DNA of 64,000 bases from B25-G16 sp964549945 (GCA_964549945.1 CAZJXD010000001.1:62001-126000), one strand, 5' to 3'. Positions 52,611 through 62,019 are shown, counted from the stretch's first letter. Made by a program: numbers and translations. Notes: a model not told the origin generated them from the sequence alone.

Positions 52611-54664
52611 TCAAGTCCCAGGTGTTTCACCATTTCCCTCATGGTATTCGCGAACTTCGGGCCATCTGCGGCCGAACACCAGATATTCCAGAGCTTATCG
52701 GGATCATACCCCTTTCTCGCCAATCTCTTCTTCGCCTTCTTGATCCTCTGCTCGGCCGCGTAGTTGCCCTTGATATAGTGGCATGTGGGAAACTCACAGC
52801 CCGCCACAAGCACGCCCGCCGCACCCAGCTCAAAGGCCCTCTCTATAAAGTCAACGGACACCCTTGCCGAGCACATCACCCGTATGAGCCGCGCGTTGGA
52901 AGGGTACTGAAGCCTGCTCACGCCTGCCATGTCCACTCCTCCCAGGGCACACCAGTGACACACAAACCCGATGATTTTCTCCTCAGCCCTCTCCTCCAGG
53001 GCAGCCTCCACCTGGGCGAGGATCTGCTCGTCTGAATAATGGATAATGGTGACGGCGTTCTTGGGACAATCCGCTGCGCAGAGACCGCAGCCCTTGCACA
53101 GGGCCTTGATTACCTGTGGTTTCTCATCCACCCACTGGATTGCACCATAGGGGCAATTTTTTTCGCACAACCCGCAGCCACTACAGAGATCCAGATCGAT
53201 ATCCGCCACGATTCCCTCAGCCTCAAGGAACCCCCTTTTCATGGGAATCGAGGCCCTCATGGCTGCTCCCGCACCCTCTTCCATAGACTCCTTCAGGCTC
53301 TTTGGAGATCGCGCGCATCCACACAGGGAGATGCCGTCGGAGGGAAAATCCAAAGGGCCGAGTTTTATGTGGGCCTCCTGGAAGAACCCATCGGGATTTG
53401 TAGAGACCTTGAGAAGGCCCTTGATCTCATCAACGGTATCATTGCCCTTGAAGCCTGTGGTGAGCACGATCAGGTCGGCAGGAATGCCGAGTTCCTTGCC
53501 GAGCAGCAGATCGTGCACGTGCACCGAGAGATTGCCGTCCTCCACTCTCACCTCGGGGTACCGGTCATCGGGGAAACGTATGAATCGGGCTCCCGCCTTT
53601 TTCGCCGCCTCTAGATCCGACCCCTCCTCCCTCACCATGCTGAGATCCCTGTAAAGGATATGCACGCGGAGAGCATCGTTGCGAGCCTTAAGGGTCAGCG
53701 CGTTTTTGACAGATATGTGGCATCCTATTGCACAACAACCGCGGGATTCGTTTTTCGAGTTGACACAGTTGATGATCACCACGTCTCCTATATCACCGAC
53801 CTCATCTCGTTTCAGCATCCCCTCAAATTCAAGCTGGGTAATCACCCGAGGATCGTGGCCGTATTCGAATTGTCCAGCTGGTTCGATCTCCTTCATCCCG
53901 GTGGCCACAATGATGGTTGAGACATCGAGCTCCTCCCTTGACCCATTTGCCCTTACTGTGACCTTATAGTTGCCAATGTATCCCTCGACGGCCTCTATCA
54001 CGCCGTTTGTATATACCTTGATGTTTGGGTGAGACTCAACAAGGGCAACCGTGGAGTTCACGATCTCATCGGCCACTACTGTTCCATGATCGTGAGAGAT
54101 GGCTGCAATACGGTTGAGAAGGCCGCCCAGCTTGGATTCCCTCTCCACGAGTATTGCGTGAAACCCCTGATCAGCTATGTGTAGTGCGGCGTTCATCCCG
54201 GCTATGCCACCCCCTAATATCAGGCAGTCCGTTTTCACGGGGAGCCGTATCTCCTGACCCTCCTCGAGAAGCGCGGCCTTGGCAACGCCCATCTTTACGA
54301 GATCCTTGGCCTTATCCGTTGCCTTTTTGGGGTCGTCTCGGTGAACCCAGGAAGACTGTTCCCTGATGCTCACGAACTCAAGCAAGTAGGGATTCAACCC
54401 CGCCTCCTTGACTGTCCTCCTGAAAAGCGGCTCATGGGTCCTTGGCGTACACGATGCGATGACGACCCTGTTGAGGCTATGCTCTTTGATAAGCTCCTTC
54501 ATCGTGGCGAGATAGTCCACCGAGCACGACCATTTTCCCTCATCGGCAAGGACCACGTGTTTTAGTCCCCTGGCATACTCGACGACCTCGGGCACATTCA
54601 CGATACCCGCGATGTTCGAACCACAATCACAGATAAAGGCGCCTATCCTGATTTCCTCGCTCAT
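52601..54664 (-). CDS. HdrA-like flavoprotein fused to FlpD/MvhD iron-sulfur domain
   Basis: 687 residues. N-domain with ICDCGSNI (residues 9-16) and KWSCSVDYL; FAD site at about 148 (CLILGGGIAGMNAALHIADQ). Two 4Fe-4S motifs near 500-545 (CSGCGLCEKNCPYGAIQW; CKGCGLCAADCPKNAVTI). The last 130 residues are the FlpD/MvhD domain (FVCHWCALGGVD, RLQYPSNARLIRVMCSARV, GCEFPTCHY), which in methanogens links HdrA to a hydrogenase or formate dehydrogenase. HdrA is the flavin bifurcation site of heterodisulfide reductase. Here no HdrB with CCG domains and no hydrogenase is present. Confidence 0.9.
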   Translation of the reverse strand: MSEEIRIGAFICDCGSNIAGIVNVPEVVEYARGLKHVVLADEGKWSCSVDYLATMKELIKEHSLNRVVIASCTPRTHEPLFRRTVKEAGLNPYLLEFVSIREQSSWVHRDDPKKATDKAKDLVKMGVAKAALLEEGQEIRLPVKTDCLILGGGIAGMNAALHIADQGFHAILVERESKLGGLLNRIAAISHDHGTVVADEIVNSTVALVESHPNIKVYTNGVIEAVEGYIGNYKVTVRANGSREELDVSTIIVATGMKEIEPAGQFEYGHDPRVITQLEFEGMLKRDEVGDIGDVVIINCVNSKNESRGCCAIGCHISVKNALTLKARNDALRVHILYRDLSMVREEGSDLEAAKKAGARFIRFPDDRYPEVRVEDGNLSVHVHDLLLGKELGIPADLIVLTTGFKGNDTVDEIKGLLKVSTNPDGFFQEAHIKLGPLDFPSDGISLCGCARSPKSLKESMEEGAGAAMRASIPMKRGFLEAEGIVADIDLDLCSGCGLCEKNCPYGAIQWVDEKPQVIKALCKGCGLCAADCPKNAVTIIHYSDEQILAQVEAALEERAEEKIIGFVCHWCALGGVDMAGVSRLQYPSNARLIRVMCSARVSVDFIERAFELGAAGVLVAGCEFPTCHYIKGNYAAEQRIKKAKKRLARKGYDPDKLWNIWCSAADGPKFANTMREMVKHLGLEKF

Positions 54665-54668
54665 CCGA

Positions 54669-56024
54669 CTAACCTTTTGTGTTTCTCGATACCGCTTTCA
54701 TGGCAGCCGCGCCCGCCTGGACGACCGATTCGGAGATATCGATTGGACCGGTGGCACCACCGCACACGTATATTCCCTCCACGTTGGTTTCAAGCGGTGC
54801 CATCACCGGTTCCCGCTCCTTGAAGAACCCCAGATCATCAAGCTCTATTTTCAGTACCTTTGCCAATCTCTTGTTTCGCTCGCTCGGGATAAGCCCGGTG
54901 GAAAGGACCAGGAGTTCCACCTGCTGCTGCTCGATTTCACCCGTATCCAGGTTCTCGTACCTCACGGTCAAATTCCTGGTCTCAGGATCCTCGAACACAT
55001 CGTAGGGCCTGGCCTTTACATACCTGACGCCGCTTTCCCTGGCCTTCTGATAAAATCCCCAAAAACCCTTCCCATATGCCTTGAGGTCGTTATAGAATAC
55101 CGTGGTCTCAGCGGTTGCATCGTGCTCCTTGTTGATAATGGTCTGCTTTGTGGCCACCATACAGCATACCTTCGAGCAGTACGGCAAGCCCTTGGTCAAA
55201 CCCCTACCTGCGCATTGAATCCAGGCGATCTTTTTCGCGTGTTTCCCATCGGAGGGCCTGATAATCTCGCCCGCTGTTGGGCCTCCGGCATTCATCAACC
55301 TCTCAAACTGGGTGTTCGTGATCACGTTGTCATAGATATTGTAGCCGTAGAGCCCTGTGTCCGGCTCCGCAGATCGTATGCCCGTGGCCACGATAATCCC
55401 ATCAACCTCGATGTCCATAGGCCTGTCAGCCTGCCAGAGGACCACCGCATCCTTTCCCTCCTCTTTGCATGCCTTCACGCACAGCGCAATGGGGCACTCC
55501 CTGCACTGGCTACAGTCCACCACGCATCCCCCAACGCAGGCCCCCTGCTCGCGCATCTTTCCATAGCGGCACCGGGGATCGATGACCGATACATTTGGCA
55601 CGGCCTGCGGAAAGGGCATGTATATCAGCTTCCTCATGCCGCCAATCTTTCCATCCAGTTCATCGGGAACAATCACCGGGCAGGCCTCAACGCATTTTCC
55701 GCAGCCGGTACACTTCTGCTCATCGATATATCTGCCCTTTTTGATCAACCTCGCGGTGAAGGTGCCATTGTGTTCGTTGACCCTTCTCACCTCTGTGTTG
55801 GTGAGTATTTCTATGTTGGGATGATTATCCACCTCATACATCAGGGGAGATTCTATGCATATGGAGCAGTCGTTAGTGGGAAAGGTCTTATCCAGCCTCG
55901 CCATCATCCCGCCTATGCTGGCCGTATCATCGACGAGGTACACCTTGCAGCCATAGTCGGCTGCGTTCAGGGCCGCATTGATGCCGGCAATGCCGCCGCC
56001 TATTATCAAGATCGCCTCGGACAT
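54669..56024 (-). CDS. HdrA-like flavoprotein, short form
   Basis: 451 residues. FAD motif IGGGIAGINAALNAADYG at 7-24; FPTNDCSICIESPLM is the HdrA-typical cysteine segment. CTGCGKCVEACP near 108 is one ferredoxin motif, and a second Cys-rich stretch (GACVGGCVVDCSQCRECP) near 160 probably binds another. The N-terminal CDCG domain and the C-terminal cluster pair of full HdrA are missing, so it looks like the partner half in a two-HdrA complex, as seen in QmoA/QmoB-like pairs. Four nt separate it from HdrA-FlpD. Confidence 0.88.
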   Translation of the reverse strand: MSEAILIIGGGIAGINAALNAADYGCKVYLVDDTASIGGMMARLDKTFPTNDCSICIESPLMYEVDNHPNIEILTNTEVRRVNEHNGTFTARLIKKGRYIDEQKCTGCGKCVEACPVIVPDELDGKIGGMRKLIYMPFPQAVPNVSVIDPRCRYGKMREQGACVGGCVVDCSQCRECPIALCVKACKEEGKDAVVLWQADRPMDIEVDGIIVATGIRSAEPDTGLYGYNIYDNVITNTQFERLMNAGGPTAGEIIRPSDGKHAKKIAWIQCAGRGLTKGLPYCSKVCCMVATKQTIINKEHDATAETTVFYNDLKAYGKGFWGFYQKARESGVRYVKARPYDVFEDPETRNLTVRYENLDTGEIEQQQVELLVLSTGLIPSERNKRLAKVLKIELDDLGFFKEREPVMAPLETNVEGIYVCGGATGPIDISESVVQAGAAAMKAVSRNTKG

Positions 56025-56153
56025 AGTTTTTGTTTATGGAGTTTATGGAGTTTGTTGTGTTTCTTGGGTTCTTTTTCTATATTTAAGTCAGGTTGATCGG
56101 TTTACCGTTCATGGTTCCCGGTTCCCGAATTGCATAGCGAAGCGAGCTTGCGA

Positions 56154-56366
56154 TTATATCTCCGTTACTATGATCGCTTCGGCTTTACACACGGCCTCGC
56201 AGGTGCCGCAGCCCAAGCAGTTCTGGCTACGAGCCGGAAAGGACCTTCCTGCCCTCATCTCAAAGACATCCACCGGACACAACTCAGCGCACTCACCGCA
56301 GCCATTACATCTCGCGCTTTCGACTTTTATCAGATAAACGAAGTATTCCCTCTTTTCCCTTCCCAC
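56154..56366 (-). CDS. Ferredoxin-like 2[4Fe-4S] protein
   Basis: About 70 residues. CNGCGECAELCPVDVFE and CLGCGTCEAVCKAEAI are two complete CxxCxxCxxxC motifs. The longest open reading begins at 56411 inside the operator, so it cannot be the real start; GTG at 56366 is the best remaining choice but has no good ribosome site. First gene of the minus-strand HdrA operon, probably its electron donor or acceptor. Confidence 0.8.
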   Translation of the reverse strand: MGREKREYFVYLIKVESARCNGCGECAELCPVDVFEMRAGRSFPARSQNCLGCGTCEAVCKAEAIIVTEI

Positions 56367-56382
56367 GTGATGCCATTTTTTC

Positions 56383-56410
56383 TTGACAAAGATTTTGTAT
56401 ACAGTATACA
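56383..56410 (+). promoter_or_regulatory. Promoter of the beta-oxidation operon (plus strand)
   Basis: TTGACA (56383-56388), 16-nt spacer and TATACA (56405-56410). The -10 lies within the palindrome, so a bound regulator would block it. Leader to the ATG at 56563 is about 145 nt. Confidence 0.6.
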
Positions 56411-56422
56411 TATTCTAGTCAA
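56394..56422 (-). promoter_or_regulatory. Promoter of the ferredoxin-HdrA operon (minus strand)
   Basis: On the minus strand TTGACT (56422-56417), 17-nt spacer and TACAAA (56399-56394). The palindrome fills most of the spacer. Faces the plus-strand promoter, so both overlap on one operator. Confidence 0.5.
56396..56410. promoter_or_regulatory. Operator 2, shared by the divergent redox and beta-oxidation operons
   Basis: Perfect 15-bp palindrome, identical on the minus strand to operator 1 (TGTATACTGTATACA). It lies between facing -35 elements, so one bound dimer could silence both directions. Confidence 0.75.
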
Positions 56423-56562
56423 GAAAATAAATAGTGCTGTACCTGGCGCATTTTCCCCTCAGACAGAGCCTCTTGAATCCGGTAACGGCGGAATAACCAA
56501 TCCAAGCGATCTGGGCGAAACTCGCACTGAAACGGTTTACCATAGAAAAAAGGAGAAACGCC

Positions 56563-58587
56563 ATGGCCCAAGAAAGGAAGCTGTACCCCTCGTTTCGTAA
56601 TCCATTATGCCTGAAGCTCGATCGTCCCCTTCCAGAGGAGATAGCGGTAATCGGGGCAGGAACGATCGGGCCCGATATTGGGTATTACCTGAAATCAGCC
56701 CTTCCGGGAATAAAACTCTTTCTCGTGGATGTGGTTGAGGAGCCCTTGAAGAACGCCGAGAAGAGGATCTCCGGATACGTTCAGAAGGCAGCGGACAGAA
56801 GGAAGATGACAGAAGATCAGGCCAACGCAATCCTCAGCAATATCACCTACACCATGGACTACGAGAAGATCAGTGGATGCGATCTGGTGATTGAGGCCGC
56901 CACGGAGAACGTAGCCTTAAAGAAGAAGGTATTCGAGGACGTTGAAGCCCTTGTCAGCGAGAAGGCCATCCTCACCTCGAATACCAGCTCCATACCTGCT
57001 GACAGGATCTTCGCGAACATGAAAAAGCCAGAGAGGTCCACTATAACCCACTTCTTTGCGCCGGCGTGGCGAAGCCTGCCGGTGGAGGTAATTCGGTGGG
57101 AGGGAGCCAGCCAGGAGGTCGTTGATTACCTGTTCTGGTTTTTCGCCCACACGGGCAAGGCCCCCCTTATAACCGACAACGCCATTTGCTTCATGTTGGA
57201 CCGGGTCTTCGATAACTGGTGCAATGAGGCCGCCTATCTGCTGGAGCATGCATCCGCGAGCCAGATAGACAAGGCCGCGGAGGAGTTCGTGTTTGCGGGC
57301 CCTTTCTATGTCCTCAATATGGCACGGGGTAACCCCATTATCGTTGAAACCAACACCCTCCAGATGGAAGAGGGGCCCCACTATAAACCGGCTAGGATCC
57401 TGGAATCTGTTGACACGTGGCAAACGCATAGACCAGGTTCAAAGGTGGACGTTCCAGGGGAGTTAGGTAATCTAATCAGAGACAGATTGCTGGGCATTCT
57501 CTTGTCGCAGTCCTTTGATATCATCGATAGGGGGATCGGCACCAGGGAAGACCTCAATTTCGGTTGCCAGATCGCCCTGGGATTTAGGAAAGGGCCATTT
57601 GATATCATCAGGGAACTCGGTGAGGGAGAGGTCGAGCGGATCATGGCCGAATTCCAGAAGGAAAGGCCCGGATTTCCGGGGCCGAGGCAACCCCTCTCCG
57701 CATACCAGGAGTTCCCGCGCCACCTCATCGTTGATGAGATGGACGGGGTTGTGATTATCACCCTCAGGAGACCGCAGGCGATGAATGCCATCAGCGACGA
57801 GATAAATGATGAGATCCTCTCGGTGTTGAGGGAACACATCGATAACCCGGAGGTGAGGGGATTTGTGATCACCGGATACGGGAACAGCGCCTTCTCGGCG
57901 GGTGCGGATATCGGTAAGTTCCCGCAGACCCTCGGAAACAAGGATGCGGCGCTTCACTACGCAAAGGACTGCGCACAGGTACAGCTCTTCATGGACCGGA
58001 TGGAGAAACCGATAGTCGCGGCGATAAACGGCATGGCCCTGGGTGGGGGTCTGGAGGTGGCGCTTCGATGTCATGGAATGGTGGCCACCAAAAACGCGAT
58101 CTTCCAGTTCCCTGAGATCACCCTCGGGATCCTGCCAGGCATCGGCGGGTGCATCGTCCCCTATCGGAAGTGGCCTCAGGGAGCGAAGCTCTTTCATGAG
58201 ATGATCTGCTTTGCCAGGCGCATTACCGCCAATGAGGCTTCCGATATCGGTATGGTGGATAGGATCGCAGATGACTACTCTGAGATGATCAGGGAGGCGG
58301 TAAAAGCGGTCCACGGCTTGCAGGGGAAGATCAGAAGGATCCCCGATGGACCTGTTGATATCCCGGAGATAACCATCCCTGAGAAGCCCATGGCGGGAAA
58401 GCTGCCCTTAAGCAAGGAGGCCATCTCGATTATCGCAAAGACCATCAAGACAGGAGCGGCTGCCGGTTCCTTTGCCGAGGCCCTTGAGATAGGGTATCGA
58501 GGATCCGCTGAGATTGCCTGCACAGAGGCGGCAAAGGAAGGGATCTCGGCCTTCCTCGAGAAGAGAAGGCCGGAGTTCAAGAGGTAG
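56563..58587 (+). CDS. Bifunctional 3-hydroxyacyl-CoA dehydrogenase / enoyl-CoA hydratase
   Basis: 674 residues. N-terminal NAD-binding dehydrogenase: AVIGAGTIGPDIGYYL, NTSSIPADRI, and the catalytic His in ITHFFAPAWRSLPVEVI with its Glu. The hydratase domain starts near 385 and has MDGVVIITLRRPQAMNAIS, AFSAGADIGKF for the oxyanion hole, and both catalytic Glu (GGGLEVAL; FPEITLGILPG). Order dehydrogenase-then-hydratase is the reverse of FadB, as in archaeal and some anaerobe enzymes. It performs two steps of beta-oxidation (or the reverse). Confidence 0.92.
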   Translation: MAQERKLYPSFRNPLCLKLDRPLPEEIAVIGAGTIGPDIGYYLKSALPGIKLFLVDVVEEPLKNAEKRISGYVQKAADRRKMTEDQANAILSNITYTMDYEKISGCDLVIEAATENVALKKKVFEDVEALVSEKAILTSNTSSIPADRIFANMKKPERSTITHFFAPAWRSLPVEVIRWEGASQEVVDYLFWFFAHTGKAPLITDNAICFMLDRVFDNWCNEAAYLLEHASASQIDKAAEEFVFAGPFYVLNMARGNPIIVETNTLQMEEGPHYKPARILESVDTWQTHRPGSKVDVPGELGNLIRDRLLGILLSQSFDIIDRGIGTREDLNFGCQIALGFRKGPFDIIRELGEGEVERIMAEFQKERPGFPGPRQPLSAYQEFPRHLIVDEMDGVVIITLRRPQAMNAISDEINDEILSVLREHIDNPEVRGFVITGYGNSAFSAGADIGKFPQTLGNKDAALHYAKDCAQVQLFMDRMEKPIVAAINGMALGGGLEVALRCHGMVATKNAIFQFPEITLGILPGIGGCIVPYRKWPQGAKLFHEMICFARRITANEASDIGMVDRIADDYSEMIREAVKAVHGLQGKIRRIPDGPVDIPEITIPEKPMAGKLPLSKEAISIIAKTIKTGAAAGSFAEALEIGYRGSAEIACTEAAKEGISAFLEKRRPEFKR

Positions 58588-58670
58588 GTGGCTTTGACGT
58601 TATCCTGAGGGATGGGGAATCCATATAGACCCGTGATTTGTGTTCGGGCTGCTGCAAGAGGAGAAGCACT

Positions 58671-59861
58671 ATGGAGCTATTTAGGGATATGACAATACTA
58701 TCCCTGGAGCAGGCAACAACCCTGCCCTACCTCACCTACAGGCTCGTCCAGGACGGGATGAATGTAGTTAGAGTCGAACATCCGGTCTATGGTGACCCAA
58801 ACCGGATGATCGGGGAGAACTACCTCAAAGAAGAGCGGATGCATTGCTATTACCTCTGTATTAATGCAGGGAAAAAGGCGATTACCCTTAACCTGGCAGA
58901 GGAAAAGGGCAAGCAAATCTTACGAGAGCTTATCGTGAAACTCAAGGTTGATATCTTTGCCACCAATCAACTGCCGAGAAACTATGGAAAGTTGGGAGTG
59001 GATTACGAGACGTTAAGAGAGATTAAATCGGATATTATCTGGCTGGGCATTACAGGCTTTGGGCCCGAGATTAATGAGGCGGCTTATGAGCCGATCCTCG
59101 AGGCGAGATCCGGATTAATGGAGGTAACCGGAGAGCCTGACGGTGAACCCCAATCGCTTGGTATACCCTTGGCCGATATGGGCACAAGCGAACACGCCTA
59201 CGGGCTGCTGATGAAGGCCCTATTGAAGCGGGAGAGGACAGGCGAGGGATCAAGGATCGATATATCTATGCTTGAGTCGGCAACCTCCTGGCTCACCGTG
59301 GCAACGACGTTAACGGCAACCTTTGGCGAAAAAGTGACAAGATCCGGAAATACCCATCAATACTTTGCACCTGTATCCGTTTTTAAGACAAAGAACGGCT
59401 ATGTATACATGGCCGTTGGTAATGATCGACAATGGAAGGCTTTTGCGTCGCTGCCCCGGTTTCAGCTCCTCGATAAACCGGAATACGAGAAAAACGAGGG
59501 CAGAATACATGACGTAGTGAACCTGAACAAATCGATCAGCGAGGTCTTAGAAACGCTTACCTCGGAAGAGCTCATTGAAAAGTTCAACAAGATAGGGCTC
59601 CCCATAAGCAAGATCAACACCATCCCCGAGGTATTGGATGATCCCCTCATGAAAAGGAGGCTTCTTAAATCCAGGGATTCAAAATCGGGGCTTGAACTCA
59701 CACTTGCACCAGCACCGTTTGTGACACCATTTCTCGATGAGTCTAACAACACGCTTTCCTTCCCCCCCAGATTCGGAGAGCACAACAGGGAGATATATTG
59801 CCACATCCTCGGCTATTCCGAGGACGAGGTAACCAGGTTCAAGGAAGAAGGGGTAATATAG
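58671..59861 (+). CDS. CaiB/BaiF family CoA transferase (class III)
   Basis: 396 residues from the ATG at 58671, with AGAGGAG 7 nt before it. Class III fold: EQATTLPYLTYRLVQDGMNVVRVEHP, and the catalytic Asp169 in GIPLADMGTSEHAYG, the same number as in formyl-CoA transferase. GSRIDISMLES follows. It moves CoA from a thioester to an acid, activating or releasing the pathway's acid without ATP. Only 2 nt from etfB, so in the same operon. Confidence 0.92.
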   Translation: MELFRDMTILSLEQATTLPYLTYRLVQDGMNVVRVEHPVYGDPNRMIGENYLKEERMHCYYLCINAGKKAITLNLAEEKGKQILRELIVKLKVDIFATNQLPRNYGKLGVDYETLREIKSDIIWLGITGFGPEINEAAYEPILEARSGLMEVTGEPDGEPQSLGIPLADMGTSEHAYGLLMKALLKRERTGEGSRIDISMLESATSWLTVATTLTATFGEKVTRSGNTHQYFAPVSVFKTKNGYVYMAVGNDRQWKAFASLPRFQLLDKPEYEKNEGRIHDVVNLNKSISEVLETLTSEELIEKFNKIGLPISKINTIPEVLDDPLMKRRLLKSRDSKSGLELTLAPAPFVTPFLDESNNTLSFPPRFGEHNREIYCHILGYSEDEVTRFKEEGVI

Positions 59862-59863
59862 CC

Positions 59864-60655
59864 ATGCGAATCATCGTCCTTATCAAGCAGGTGCCCGACA
59901 CCACGGAGATCAAGATCGATCAGAAGACCGGCACACTCATCAGGGAGGGTGTAGAGAGCATTATCAATCCTGATGACAGGCATGCCATTGAGCTCGCCGT
60001 GACATTAAAAGGGGATCATGGGGGAAAGGCCACGGTGCTCTCAATGGGCCCTCCCCAGGCGATCGATGCTATCTCCGAGGCAATGGGGATGGGCATCGAT
60101 GAGGGAATACTGCTTACCGACAGGAATTTTGCAGGTGCGGATACCTGGGCCACCGCATTCACGCTTGGAATGGCCATAAAGAGGCTAAGGAGATACGATC
60201 TGATCATCTGCGGAAGGCAGGCGATCGACGGCGACACGGCCCAGATAGGCCCCCAGGTCGCGGAGTTCTTGGGCCTGCCCCAGCTTACCTATGTGAGGGG
60301 GATCGAGGAGATCGACGAGAAACGCATCGTGGTCCAGAGAAGCCTGGAGGACGGCTACGAGAGGATGGCTTCCCCGCTTCCCGCCTTGATTACCGTCATA
60401 GGCGAGATAAACAGGCCGAGGTCTCCAAGGGTGGATCTCCTCATCGACGCCTGCAAGGATGTGGCGAATATCAAGATCTGGGATGTGGCGGACTTAGGTC
60501 TCACTGTGCAGGAGGTCGGTTTAAGAGGCTCTCTCACACGGGTGATCAAGACGTTTCCCCCCAAGTCCAAGAGGGAGGGGGAGATGTTAAAGGGCAGTAA
60601 GGATGAAGTAGTGAGTCAACTGTTAGATAGGATGCACAGCAAACATCTTGTGTAA
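59864..60655 (+). CDS. etfB: Electron transfer flavoprotein, beta subunit
   Basis: 263 residues from the ATG at 59864 (a longer reading from 59798 lies inside the CoA transferase). MRIIVLIKQVPDTTEIKID, ALSGADTWATAFTL-like AGADTWATAFTLGMAI, GRQAIDGDTAQIGPQVAEFLG, and a short C-terminal arm match EtfB. It pairs with the alpha subunit at 60822. In bifurcating ETFs EtfB carries an extra FAD near NADH; whether this one does cannot be settled by eye. Confidence 0.94.
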   Translation: MRIIVLIKQVPDTTEIKIDQKTGTLIREGVESIINPDDRHAIELAVTLKGDHGGKATVLSMGPPQAIDAISEAMGMGIDEGILLTDRNFAGADTWATAFTLGMAIKRLRRYDLIICGRQAIDGDTAQIGPQVAEFLGLPQLTYVRGIEEIDEKRIVVQRSLEDGYERMASPLPALITVIGEINRPRSPRVDLLIDACKDVANIKIWDVADLGLTVQEVGLRGSLTRVIKTFPPKSKREGEMLKGSKDEVVSQLLDRMHSKHLV

Positions 60656-60670
60656 GGAGAACGTAGCGTT

Positions 60671-60804
60671 TTGGCTGGAGTATTGGAGCATTGGAGAAGT
60701 GGAGCAATGGATTAATGTCTGAACGTAACTCTATCGTAGAGAAATGTAAAAAAATCCTCTGATCACCATTACTCCAGCACTCCAATTCTCCATTATTCCA
60801 TAAA
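60671..60804. repeat. Imperfect long inverted repeat between etfB and etfA
   Basis: GGAGTATTGGAGCATTGGAG near 60676 and CTCCAGCACTCCAATTCTCC near 60773 form a loose stem (GGAG/CTCC periodic units). Such units are spread in many anaerobe genomes. It lengthens the normally tight etfB-etfA gap to 166 nt and may lower etfA expression. Confidence 0.5.
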
Positions 60805-60821
60805 TCTTAAGGGGATTACCT

Positions 60822-62015
60822 ATGGCTATAGCGATCGATGGGGATCTCTGCAACGGTTGCGGGAGATGTATAAAGGTCTGTCCATACGCCGGGGTAGAGC
60901 TGCGAGAGGGAGGGGCGGTACTCACCGAAAGATGCACGGCCTGTGGCGCATGCATAGAGGTATGTAAGGTCGAGGCCATCCGCTCTGATATCAAAGAGAG
61001 AGAGATACCGGATTTTAGCGATTATCAAGGTGTATGGGTATTCGCGGAGCAGAGGGATGGGGCTCTCAGCAGGGTAACCTTTGAGCTCTTAGGCCTCGGG
61101 CAGAGGCTCGCCGAAGAGCTCAATCAGGAGCTCTCGGCGGTGCTTCTGGGGCATGAGGTAGCGCATCTGGTCGAGGAGCTCCAGGAGTTCGGGGCCCAGA
61201 ATATCTACCTTGCCCAGCACAAACTTCTCGCCCATTACCAGACAAATCCGTATGCGAAGGTTCTCTCTGGGATCGTATCGGAGCTTAAGCCCTGCATCCT
61301 TCTGATCGGCGCGAGCAGCATCGGACGTGATCTCGCGCCCAGGGTTTCCATGAGTCTCAATCTCGGGCTCACCGCCGACTGCACGGGGCTCGCCGTTGAT
61401 CCAAACGATGGCTCCCTGCTTCAGACCAGACCGGCCTTTGGTGGAAACGTGATGGCAACGATAAAGACTCCCTACAGCAGGCCTCAGATGACAACGGTGA
61501 GGCCGGGCGTGATGGAGGCGAAACGGAGTGATGGTTCGAAACAGTGCAGGGTAATTGAGAAGAAGGTGAAATTGCTGGACAAAGACAGGCTCACCGAGGT
61601 CTTGGAGGCGGTGCGGGAGAGGAAAAGTGGCGTCGATCTCTGCGATGCCACGGTGATTGTGGCAGGCGGAAGGGGTGTAGGATCGAAGGAGGGTTTGGAG
61701 TGTATATTCTCGCTTGCCGAGGCTCTGGATGGCGAGGTCGCTGGCACGAGGATGGTCATCGAGGAGGGATGGCTTCCGGCAGAGAGGCAGGTAGGGCAGA
61801 CAGGTCAGACGGTGAGGCCCGAGCTCTACATTGCATGTGGTATATCCGGCGCGATCCAGCACAGGGCCGGAATGCTCGGATCGCGCTATGTGGTTGCCAT
61901 TAACACCGATGAGAGGGCCCCCATCTTCGAGGTGGCCGACTGGGGTATCGTTGGAAACCTTCACGAGATTGTCCCCACATTGGCCGGCGCACTGAGAGAG
62001 AGAAAGGCGGGATAG
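60822..62015 (+). CDS. etfA: Electron transfer flavoprotein, alpha subunit with N-terminal 2[4Fe-4S] domain
   Basis: 397 residues. Residues 9-50 have CNGCGRCIKVCPYAGVEL and CTACGACIEVCKVEAI, a complete ferredoxin domain. After residue 70 an EtfA body follows: GLTADCTGLAVD, VIVAGGRGVGSKEGL, the FAD site RMVIEEGWLPAERQVGQTGQ and YIACGISGAIQH. EtfA with a ferredoxin domain is known from CarE of the caffeyl-CoA reductase complex of Acetobacterium, an electron-bifurcating complex. With etfB and an acyl-CoA dehydrogenase beside it, the same architecture is present here. Confidence 0.94.
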   Translation: MAIAIDGDLCNGCGRCIKVCPYAGVELREGGAVLTERCTACGACIEVCKVEAIRSDIKEREIPDFSDYQGVWVFAEQRDGALSRVTFELLGLGQRLAEELNQELSAVLLGHEVAHLVEELQEFGAQNIYLAQHKLLAHYQTNPYAKVLSGIVSELKPCILLIGASSIGRDLAPRVSMSLNLGLTADCTGLAVDPNDGSLLQTRPAFGGNVMATIKTPYSRPQMTTVRPGVMEAKRSDGSKQCRVIEKKVKLLDKDRLTEVLEAVRERKSGVDLCDATVIVAGGRGVGSKEGLECIFSLAEALDGEVAGTRMVIEEGWLPAERQVGQTGQTVRPELYIACGISGAIQHRAGMLGSRYVVAINTDERAPIFEVADWGIVGNLHEIVPTLAGALRERKAG

Positions 62016-62019
62016 GGAG

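Noticed and set aside
54612..56096. 494-codon ORF opposite the short HdrA gene
   Set aside because: Long antisense frame caused by codon bias; the minus-strand HdrA has clear motifs.
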